DNA of 64,000 bases, taken from contig NW_004797278.1 of the NCBI RefSeq assembly GCF_000002075.1, forward strand, positions 2,164,639 through 2,228,638. The letters are read 5' to 3'. Below are positions 54,762 to 64,000 of this stretch, one piece after another; the stretch's first letter is position 1, and each line of letters starts with the position of its first letter. Position numbers and translations under genes: made by a program. The notes under the pieces were generated by a model, which did not search any database, had not been told where the DNA came from, and saw nothing but the letters and a program-made list of their open reading frames with translations. Source of the DNA: Aplysia californica. Lineage: Eukaryota > Mollusca > Gastropoda > Aplysiida > Aplysiidae.

Positions 54762-57700
54762 CTTTACTTTTTACTTTTCCGATCCAGCGGCCATTTGGGT
54801 TCTAGCCCTTCGGTCTGTCGATATGGCAAAGAATTTACAGGTTTTAATCAGCTGTGCTTTGTCACTGTATAGAGTATTTCCGATGTCTGGGGAGGCAGGT
54901 AGGTAGCTGCTACGCAGGTCGCAAAGTGATGGTCAGTTAAAGAGGTGGTGTGGTACTGTTTCATCCTGGCAGTCGCACAACGGGCAGTTGGGTGGGGTAT
55001 CCTTGCGGATCCTATTAAGGTAAGAACTTAGTGGTGTGTTTTGTGTTCGCAGGCGAAAGATTGTGACCTGTTCTCTTCTACTCAGGGAACTTATTGCATC
55101 TTTAGAGTTGGGGGCTGTCATGTGTGCAAATACAGTTCTTCCAGTTTTGCCCATTGCCCATCCATTCAGCCACTGTTCCCTAGTGTTGCATTTGATGATG
55201 TTCTTGGCTGTCTGTTGTGATACTGGGTTGTGAGGTTGTGTTTGTGATGCTCCCTTCTTGGCAAGGGTGTCTGCTCTGTCGTTTCCTGGAATGTTGCTGT
55301 GGCCAGGTATCCACTGTAGTGTCAGGTCGACGGCATAGGTCTGTATGAAGGTGTTGACTCTTTGAGCCACGGATAGGCAGGCTGGGCTTTCGAAATTCAA
55401 GTTTTCCTAAGCTTGGAGTACTGACTTTCGGTCTGTGAAGAGAATAGTGTTCTTGATTTTGTTTGGATGTACTATGAAAATGTTGGTCAGGTGGAGGATT
55501 GCTGCTTCAATGGCGATGGCCTCAGCTTTGTAATTTGTACAAGACGTACCACATGCATCAAATAGCTCTTCGAATGTTTTGTCAGGATGTTCAATTCTTA
55601 CCCCAAAGTCTACATTTATAGTTCCCTTGAAGGCTGACCCGTCTGTGTAAATATGAATTGAATCACTAGGGTAGGAGTCAATTGTCTTCAGAGCTGTTGT
55701 CTTCAGTTCTACTGGGTCACATTCCTTTTTCACTGAGGAAATTTTGATGTTGGCATTCTTGATGTTAGTGTTTGGGGGGAGTTCTGGTCTTAAGGGTTTC
55801 AGCATTTCTCTGTTACATGGAAGATGGTGTTTTTCTGCTAGTTCAGTGACTGTGTCAAGTATTGATCTTCCATGAATCCGTTTCTTTGGTCGTCTCTGTT
55901 CAATTATTTTCCTGTTTGGGTGGTTTCTCTCTAGTCTTTTGTAGCGCTCACTCATCTTCACAACTGCTGCATTTCTTCGCAAGTCCAAGGGTTCCAGGTT
56001 CGTATGGATTTCACAAGCTGCAGTTGGAGTGGATCTCACTCAAAGCTCCGGAGATAAATCGTACAACTTGATTTTGGATTTTGTCAAGAGACCTCAGAGT
56101 TGGTTTGCTGCAGATTGTCTGTAAGGTTAGGTTATATTCCATGGCAGAGCGTACATAGCCAACATATAGCTGTCTGAGTGCATCCTTATCCGCTCCCCAT
56201 GAAGTGCTAGCCAGTTGTCTGAGAAGGTGAAGTCTCTTGTTGGCCTTGGTCTTCAGGTTCCATATATGGTTTTTGCGTGAAAACTGTCTGTCCAGCTCGA
56301 TCCCAAGGTAGGTCGGGTCTTCAACTTTTTCTAGTCTGTTTCCTGCAAGTGAGATGGTGAGATTTTGCTTTGCAACTTTGTGGCTTTTTGAAAAGACGGT
56401 GTAGATTGTCTTGGTACAATTTGCTTTTAGTTTTCACTTGCAGCAGTAGTTGTTGAATCTATCTAGATCCTCATGTATAAGCCGTGCACTGATGCCAGCT
56501 TGTTTACTTGTATGCCAGATGGCTAGGTCGTCGGCACATAGGGCCTTCTCCCATTTCAGTATCTCAGGCAGGTCGTTGATGAAAACAAGGAAAAGTGTGC
56601 AGCTCAGAGAGGAACCCTGGGGTAGGCCTTCCTACAGTACAGCTTTGGATGACACACCATTGTTAATTCTGGTCTGGATCGTCCTGTCTGTAATGAAGGT
56701 CTTCACCCATTTGTAGAGATTCCCGTGGATTCCTGTCTGTGTCATTTTCCATAGGAGGTCTTTTCTCCATACCCTGTCGTAGGCTTGCTGGAGATCAACG
56801 AATACTGCAACTGTGTTCTTCTTTTCCTGGAAGCCACCAAAGACTTTCTGACTGAGCCTGAAGAGCTGGTCATCTGTTCGTTGGCCCGCACGAAATCCTG
56901 ATTGGTTGCTGTCCAGGGCACCGGTTGTTTCCAACCACTTGTATAGGCGGTGGTTGACCATTCTCTCTGCCTGTTTCCCGATGCATGAGGTTGGTGAAAT
57001 GGGTCGATAGCTTTTCATTTCTTCGTTTTCCTTTCTTGAGAATGGGTGTGATGGTGGCGTTTCTCCATGCTCTGGGGATGGTGTTTTCATTTCACGTCTT
57101 GTTGATCAGCTGGAGAATATAACCCTTACCAACGGGACTGAGGTTGACACGCATTTCAGTGTGGATCTTACCTGTTTCTAGTCATGGGGATTTGCGGGGC
57201 TTCAGTTTCTTCATTGCCCTGTTGAGCTCAGTGACTGTGAAGTCATCTTCAAAGAGAGAGATGCTCGCATTTGGCGCATGCTCTTTCTCCTTCAATCTTT
57301 TCAGATAGTCTCTTGTTGGTCAGTGTGGAGTGTAGCTTTGTTTATAGAAGCAAAGAACTTGTTGAAGGTTTCTGCCTTTTTTTGGTCTTCTACGATGGTG
57401 CCTTCCTCTGTGTCCATGGGTTTTGGGTTATTTCGGCGCTTTTCTCCACACAAGTTGGAGAGAAGTGACCATGCTTTGGCTCCGTTTCTACGTAGGTCAG
57501 GGTCTGCAACTGTGGTGCTCCATTTGATTCTTTTGGCCAAGAGGATTGTCTGTTTGACCTTAGCTGAGGCTTTTTTGTAGTTAATTTTGTTTCCTGTTGT
57601 AGGATTGCTTTGAAGAGTTTTACGAGCATTTTCTCTGTCTTGGACTGCTTGTTCGATGTTCTCGTTCGAGATGGGCTTGTACTTCTTCCTGCAACCCCTA

Positions 57701-58646
57701 GGGATGCAGAGAGCTGCAGCCTTGAGCAGGGAATCTGTTATTGCGCCACAGAAGACATCAACAGAGGGGTTTGGCGTAATATCTTTCAGGAGCTTTTCTG
57801 TTGTTGTCTAGTAGAGCTCCCAGTTTGCCTTTTAAAAATTCCACTTGGTCTTTTGTACAAAGTGACTTTGGCTTGGGGTCGACACCGAAGTCATGATGGG
57901 TCTGTGGTCGCTCCCTATGCCGTCAAGGACTTTTGTGGTGTGTCTTTGGAAGAGGTCGGATGAAAGGATGGTCAAATCAGGCCTGCTGAGTGTGTTGTGA
58001 GCCCTGTGTAGAAGGGTAGGGGTAGATTTCTTGTCTTGGAGAACAAGGAGGTTTGTTGTGCCTCAGAGTTCCTCTATGGCCATTCCGCTTTTGTTGTATG
58101 TTCTGTATCCCCATTGAGGAGAGTGGCCATTAAAGTCACCTGCAACTATTGTTTTGGTGTTTATCGATTCTTGGAGAAATGAAAAAGAGCAGTTCTTTCC
58201 AGGGGCTGTAGATGTTAAAGATTGTAAATTTGCAACCTGCATACCAAATTGTAGCTTTTTGGGTGTCTGTTCTTGTGTTAGTTGTGATGTTTTCAACTTT
58301 TCCTTGTATGTCATTCCTGATGTAGGTGATTACACCCTGGCAGTCAGGGCATCTGCAGGTATAATGGGTGTAACCTGGGATATAGGGGTCTGTGTTACGG
58401 TGAATAGTTTCTTGTAATAGGGCAACGTGGATTTTTCTTGAGTCCAAAAGATGGGAAATTTCTATTTTCTTGTTTGCGAGGCCGCAAACGTTGACCTGGA
58501 GTAGTCGAAACTGTTCTGTTTTCCCAGTAGCTAACTTTTCACCAGCAGCCTGGGGGGACACTGAATGGCACGAGCCTTGATAAACGAGGCGTCGCCCGAG
58601 CTCGGATGAATTTATTTTCTTTTTCTTTGCCCTATTTGCTGGGGAG
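54762..58646 (-). mobile_element. I-type LINE with endonuclease, reverse transcriptase and RNase H; broken
   Basis: Target duplication CTCTGGATA at 54753-54761 and 58647-58655. On the minus strand: AP endonuclease (about 58561-58060; FRLLQVNVCGLANKKIE, VALLQETI, VAGDFNGHSPQWG), reverse transcriptase (about 57100-56440; MKSYRPISPTSCIGKQAERM, SGFRAGQRTDDQLF, VFVDLQQAYDRVW, GLPQGSSLS, CADDLAIW), RNase H (about 55660-55250; IYTDGSAF, NYKAEAIAIEAAI, LFTDRKSVL, WIPGHSNIPGNDRAD) and a Cys/His tail CPLCDCQDETVPHH. RNase H after RT points to the I superclade. The YADD box reads CADD. Frames are interrupted several times, and there is no ORF1, so the copy is 5'-truncated and inactive. Confidence 0.88.
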
Positions 58647-58676
58647 CTCTGGATAGATTGCCGGAAAGTACTCTTA

Positions 58677-58730
58677 GAATGATGCTAAAATGTAGCCCCT
58701 GAGTGATACGAGTACCTTATGTAAGTGTAG
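58677..58730 (+). repeat. Tandem target unit, copy 2 (left part)
   Basis: AGAATGATGCTAAAATGTAG to TTATGTAAGTGTAG, one or two mismatches from 54647-54703. The Ngaro-like element begins straight after. The unit resumes at 63564. Confidence 0.75.
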
Positions 58731-58736
58731 TAGCTT

Positions 58737-58820
58737 GTTGTCAGCTGATGTCATGATTAATTGAGTAATCGACTACACATCCTGAGGATGTGTAGATTTA
58801 TCGTTCTTGCCTTGTGCACT
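58737..58820 (+). repeat. Ngaro-like split repeat A1
   Basis: GTTGTCAGCTGATGTCATGA ... GTTCTTGCCTTGTGCACT. The same sequence recurs in the same orientation at 63264-63350 (A2) with a few differences. Confidence 0.88.
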
Positions 58821-61800
58821 TTCGCAGGCAGGCCACACTTTGTCAGTGTGCGACTTTTGGGGGAATTTTAAGATGTCTTGCAGTTAATGGAGAGTGAACT
58901 ACATGAGCAATTGTGAATTATAATGTCCTAGGAGATAATCAATCGTTTTGGACTCAGGTTTGGCTGCAGGACATTGACATTTTAATTTATTTTGAATTAT
59001 TTTAAGTGTGTACATGGCCACACTTGGTCAACTTGGGGTTTGACCGGCGCCAACATCCGGGCCAACAGCACGCTTTGCAGTTTGTCTCGGTGCTGTGAGT
59101 CGTGAGTAGTGAGTAGTGTCTTTGTGCGGCGTGTATTGCACAGAGAGTAGCGTTGTTGGGGAGAGTGTTACGTGTAAAATAGATCATGTTGAGACAAAAT
59201 GGCAGACGAAGTGAAACAAGTGACAGATACATCTATCTCAAAGCAGCTAGAAACAATTACAAACTTGATGAAATCGTTTGACAATCGCTTAACTGCAGTT
59301 GAAAAATCAGTGAAGGTAGATAGTAGAACTGAGTTACGGCATGACCCGAGCCCTGTCAGGGACAGTGCAACATATGACAGCCCCACAGCTATTGGAGCCT
59401 GTGCTGCTGGCATTCAGAAGGAGTTTGAGGACATTCGTGGCTCTGTTGCAAAATTATCTTGCCTCCTTGGCTTAAAGTTCATGACTCCCCAGTTGGGGTG
59501 AAACAAGAGCTCAAACACGCATTAAGAATCTTATCAAAATCAGCAAGATTTACAAAAACGGCATTGAAGGTTTTATCTTCGCTGCCTAAGGACGAAAATG
59601 ACGGTTATAACATATCGGCTGGAGATGTGAACGCACTGTTCACTATTCTTTTAGCTTCGACCCAGTTCCTACAAGGGGAGTATTCCAACATTGTGGTGAA
59701 AAGTTCATTCGACGAAGAAACCTATAGGCTCTTTAGTAACATTGAGAATAATTCAGCCACATTTTCAGAACAGTCCCTTCAAAACATAAGAATAGCTGCA
59801 GAGCTGTCTGCTGTGAGCAACCGTGTTAACCAAAGGGGCAGAGGTCGGCCACAATGGCATCAGCAGGGCTCCCAAGGGTACCGCTACACGACACCCAGCT
59901 GGCGCAGTAGTGGCAGGAGTTTTTATAGTTTTCAGAGCCCAACAGTTTCCGCGACAGCCGTTCCAAAGGTCCCAAGGACCAATGCGGAATGACTAGACGG
60001 CACTATTCCTGGTCATGAATGGAGCCTTTTGAATTCGAAGGAGCGTCGATCAGTCAGAAACTGTCAGAGTGGAGAAAGGTTACATATGCTGTTAAAGTGT
60101 TAGACTGGATAGAAAATGGTGTGAAAATCCCTTTTTGTAGTTCAAGTCCACCTAGCCAACCAGTGCATCTTCATTCTAATGCTAAATTTACAAAGGAAGA
60201 GAGAGAGAATTCATTCACAAGGAAATACAAAAGCTTGTTAAACAGAATTGTGTGGAAAAATGCTCAGAAAAACCGTTTTTGTGTCACCGCTGAATACTGT
60301 GTCTAAAAAGGATGGTCCTTATCGTTTGTTTTTTGATTTAAGACACTTGAACAGTTTTTTGTACACCAAGGAAGTTTCTGTATGAGGACATCAATTCGGT
60401 GTTAAACATAGTGAGACACAAAGACAGCCTCGTGACTTTTGATATTAAGAATTGTTTGTTTTTTCATATTCCAGTGCATAAGGATTTCACACAGTTTTCT
60501 GGGATTTAAGTGGAACGATTCTTTCTACTAATTCATTGTTTTACCATTTGGTGCCAACTTTAGCCCATATTTCTTCTGTAAAATTATTCGAACAATTGTT
60601 CAGTATTTTAGAGAACAAGCACTCCGTATATTGGCATATGTGGACGATTTCATTCTATGTGGAAGTGATAAGACTCAAATAACTGAACATACAGCTTTTG
60701 TGGTTAAAACGCTTCAGAATTTGGGTTGGCAAATCAACTTTGTAAAATCTAACTTGGAGCCTACCACTTCTAAGGAGTTCATATGTTTTATAATTGAAAC
60801 ATGCTTGTGTAAAGATGCAGTTTTAATTAAGTAAGGTGCCTAAACAAAGGATCCAAAAGTTTAAAAAAGACATTAGACGCCTTTATCTTCAAGGCACCGG
60901 TTCAGCCAGATTTATAGCACGGATATGTGGGCAGTGTGTTTCTATGACAAAAGCAATTTTACCCTTTAAACTACTTAAACAAAATGTGTATAGATTGCTT
61001 AGCACAAGATCATCCTGGCAGGATGTACTGATGCTTGATGAAGCATCGAGAAGAGACCTAGAATGGTGGTATGATTCCTTGTCCGCGTGGCACGGTCGAA
61101 CCTACTCCACACAAAGGGCAGTTGAACCGGTGATGCAAATCGCATCCGATGCCTCGCAAATAGGATTTGGGGGCACTATTGTAAACACTGAATATCAAAC
61201 CCAAGGCTACTGGCCGCATTACATTGCAAAAAGATGTTCAAATTATCGAGAGATACTGGCGGTGTATCTGACTTTACTAGCTTTCAGAGATGTTATCAAA
61301 GGTCGCAAAGTGCAAATACTGTCAGACAATGCGGCAACGGTTTCATACCTGGTACGCATGGGAGGCCCAAGCCGTCAGTTAACAGAGGTAGCGTCCAACA
61401 TATGGGCATTCGCAATAAAACACAACATTACACTCACTGCACAACACTTACGAGGGGCGAACAATACAATTGCAGATGGGTTAAGCAGGTACAGATCGGC
61501 ACACGAGTGAAAGTTGCATCCAAAGATGTTCCAGTTCCTAAACACAATATATGGGGACCATTCTCTATAGACAGGTTTACAAACATGTCCAGTGCACAGC
61601 TTCCCTTGTACAACAGTCGGTTTTAGACCCGCTGACATCTGGGATGGATGCGTTCAGTCAGTCTTGGACAGGGTGGAACAATTATATCAATCCGCCAATT
61701 CGACTCATGAATAAGGTCATCGACAAAATCATATCAGACAAAGTCGTTGCCACATTGATTGCGCCGGCCTGGCGAGCCCAGAGTTGGTTTCAAAAACTGC

Positions 61801-63171
61801 TCACAGTAAGTGTGTGCGCCCCACTCAAATTACCAAAAAGCAAACTAATTTGCATTCCCCCCCCCCCCCAAAAGGCCAGAGCCCCTAAAGAACCTAAACT
61901 GGTGACTATTAGCCTGGAGAGTAAGTGGAAAGAGCAGTTAATGAACAACCTTGGCTGGTCGGACAGGGCAGCGTCATGCTTTCATAAGTCGCTGGCACCT
62001 TCCACATTACAACTGTATAACACATATATTCCTATGTTTCAGGAGTTTTGTGTTGAAAATGACTTTGAATTCCCCCCCCTCAATGGAACGAAGGTCGGCT
62101 GTCATAGCTGAATTTCTGTGTCATAAGGCTGAGCACTCTGATAGGCCAGAACCAATGCTCACATCCATTTTAGCAGCCCTTGCGCAATTGTACTCAGCTT
62201 TGGGCTCGAATTTCCCAAAACTCTTCAGTTTTGGTAAAAACATGCACAACAAGAAGCAAAGGGCGCACGCCCATCATGCCCATACAAGCTTTTGTAGCGT
62301 GATTTGAGGCTTGGGGTGAGAACTTGCAGTTGTCACTGAAGAGGTTAAGACAAAAGGCAATTGCTCTGCTTGCTGTTTGTGCTAGCTCTATGTGCAGACC
62401 TTCGGATATCAATTTTACACGTGGAGACATACAGTTCAATGAAGATAGGTCAGCAAATCTTATGTTTTTTAGGATAAAAAATGACAATGATCGAACTGGT
62501 TTTGAAGTGCTCATACGCCCAGCTCTGAATCTGCTCGTTGACCCAATAGCGTGCATCAGGAGTGACATGAGTAGAACACATGTCGTGACACAGGGGGACG
62601 GGCCCTCGCTTCTGTCGTTACGCCCACCTCACCGCGCACTGAGCGCGACTGCAATAGGCAAAGTAATGAAGGAAACCATAGAGGAGGCTGGGCTAGATGG
62701 CAGGTTCACACACCGCTCGTTTCGGCCCACAGGGGCGACGCGGGGGTAATGACCAAGAGATCACACGCCAAATAGGCAGGTGGAAAACTCAAGAGGTTTT
62801 CTATGACAGATATGCGTACCCATTCCCCAATGAGACATTTACTAGAAATATCTTATCTGCGGATGTTTAATGTTGACCCTATGATTTACAAATATAGCAT
62901 GGACATGTTAATGTGGTCCAATTGTTTGAACTGAGCAATGTTCTGTTTGGTGTTGTCTGCCAGCATTAATATCTGAATTATGGGCTCGTTTTATGCTTCA
63001 TTTTAAAATTTCTATACCCTAACTGTAGAAAACAGTGTTTAGTTGGTTCTGCATGTTTGCGATACTGCCATACATGTTAATATTCTTTGGTTGAAACTTT
63101 CGTGTTGTTGTTATGCACGGTTTGCTTGGATACGCTCACAGCGCTGGGCGGAGCAGTGTATCTCTCTTTTT

Positions 63172-63259
63172 AGGCATATTGTTTATTACAAATTTTTGCT
63201 ACAATAAATTTGTCTTTGGCAATTGATTTTGATATCAGCATGACTTAGATTTATGTATA
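63172..63259 (+). repeat. Ngaro-like split repeat B1
   Basis: GGCATATTGTTTATTACAAA ... GACTTAGATTTATGTATA. Repeated directly at 63474-63561 with a single visible difference (GATATCAG versus GACATCAG). Confidence 0.88.
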
Positions 63260-63263
63260 AATT

Positions 63264-63350
63264 GTTGTCAACTGATGTCATGATTAATTGAGTAATTGAC
63301 TACACATCCTGGTGAGGATGTGTAGATTTATCGTTCTTGCCTTGTGCACT
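63264..63350 (+). repeat. Ngaro-like split repeat A2
   Basis: Direct copy of A1, lying between B1 and B2. It contains CACATCCTGGTGAGGATGTG, a near-palindrome also present in A1 in shorter form. Confidence 0.88.
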
Positions 63351-63473
63351 CCAAGAATAGGTTGCACTCCAAGAATAGGTTGTTGTAATTGATTGGTATA
63401 CCTTGTATCATGTTGTATAATATACGTGACGGTCTTGATGATTCCTGCCTGCTAAAGAAGCACTTGGGAGAAT

Positions 63474-63561
63474 AGGCATATTGTTTATTACAAATTTTTG
63501 CTACAATAAATTTGTCTTTGGCAATTGATTTTGACATCAGCATGACTTAGATTTATGTATA
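63474..63561 (+). repeat. Ngaro-like split repeat B2 (right end of element)
   Basis: Direct copy of B1. The host target sequence (CCTAAATCTAATAGTTTTAT) resumes at 63564. Confidence 0.88.
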
Positions 63562-63563
63562 TA

Positions 63564-64000
63564 CCTAAATCTAATAGTTTTATACCCTCTTTTTTTCTTG
63601 GTTTGTTTTACTCAGGATAGATTGCTGGAAGGTACTCCTATAATGACTTCCCAACCATTTTACCCCCTTTTCTGTTCGTAAGTTTCTGCTTTGAGCAACT
63701 TGTCGGCGTTTTTTCAACCTTCCATTCCCTTCACGATTGGTATAAGTATAACGTCATGATAATTAGCCACAGCTGTGGTCTACTTACTGAATTGTTAATA
63801 TATTTGCAACCTGTTACTGACGGCTATCTGACAAGATCAAACCCCTGTGTAGTTAGTCTGTGTTCATTTGCATATAATTGATTTTTAAAAACGCGATAAC
63901 TCTCTTTTCCTCTGCTGTCTAAACTCTTAGCTTAAAAGCAGCAAGTCGAGGTTTTCTAACTCACCCCAGCTTCACCTCAGCATACTAATTAGTCAGTCCC
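63564..64000. other. Remainder of tandem target unit, then unremarkable non-coding DNA
   Basis: 63564-63640 matches 54705-54761 and 58650-58680 (TAGTTTTATACCCTC, TTTACTC.GGATAGATTG, GGTACTCCTATAATGA). From 63650 to the end I see no gene or repeat I can name. Confidence 0.5.

Larger units (their letters stand above)
58731..63561 (+). mobile_element. Ngaro-like (DIRS order) tyrosine-recombinase retroelement, broken fossil
   Basis: About 4.8 kb. Parts in order: left repeat A1 (about 58737-58820); a Gag-like region with a basic Gly/Arg/Gln C-terminus (about 59.2-60.0 kb); reverse transcriptase (about 60.0-60.8 kb, with a YVDDF box); RNase H (about 60.8-61.5 kb, DASQIGFGG and SDNAATV motifs); tyrosine recombinase (about 61.55-62.87 kb, with an HRSFR box and a late YDRYAYP motif); then right repeats B1, A2 and B2. 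The A1-body-B1-A2-B2 layout of direct repeats, and no methyltransferase domain seen, point to Ngaro rather than DIRS1. No target duplication, as usual for the order. It is broken, with roughly half a dozen breaks. The end repeats still agree at well over 90 percent, so it is fairly young. Confidence 0.85.

Noticed and set aside
55036-57963. Plus-strand frames of 65-117 codons
   Set aside because: Antisense shadows of the LINE coding regions.

Overview
The window looks like nuclear DNA of an invertebrate animal, probably a lophotrochozoan such as a mollusc. That is inferred from the gene families, the small phase-conserved exons in long AT-rich introns, and a dense load of SINEs, MITEs and LINEs; I cannot name the species. 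There are two runs of 100 N (9361-9460 and 20628-20727).

The left half (1304-31065, minus strand) is an intersectin gene (ITSN family): two EH domains, a coiled coil and five SH3 domains. I could chain 31 coding exons from the start codon to SH3E with matching splice phases. There is also an alternative 3'-terminal exon (7043-8494) that would end the protein after SH3C with a 483-residue tail rich in DPF motifs, and an in-frame candidate cassette exon (24129-24221). An in-frame stop right after the last SH3E donor would give a short form of about 1198 residues. DH-PH-C2 exons of a long form, if they exist, lie outside the window.

Head to head with it on the plus strand (33622-45984) is a complete 11-exon CRYZL1 (quinone oxidoreductase-like) gene encoding 350 residues. 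ITSN1 and CRYZL1 are also divergent neighbours in human, so this looks like an old conserved pair with a shared promoter region (31.07-33.62 kb). That region is bracketed by two inverted copies of a MITE, and 1.37 kb of it, including CRYZL1 exon 1, is repeated almost perfectly inside an ITSN intron directly after an assembly gap.

From 46.6 to 53.2 kb is repeat-rich intergenic DNA: SINEs, a pogo-like MITE and microsatellites. A TATA box plus a short open first exon at 53.2-53.4 kb may start a further gene. From 54.6 to 63.6 kb a tandem target sequence carries two retroelements: an I-type LINE with RNase H (54762-58646, minus) and a broken Ngaro-like tyrosine-recombinase element with split direct repeats (58731-63561, plus).

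Biologically, intersectin is the scaffold of clathrin-mediated endocytosis: EH domains bind NPF proteins, SH3 domains bind dynamin and synaptojanin, and the DPF tail would bind the AP2 appendage. CRYZL1 is an MDR-family NADPH oxidoreductase-like protein with no obvious functional link beyond the shared promoter region.
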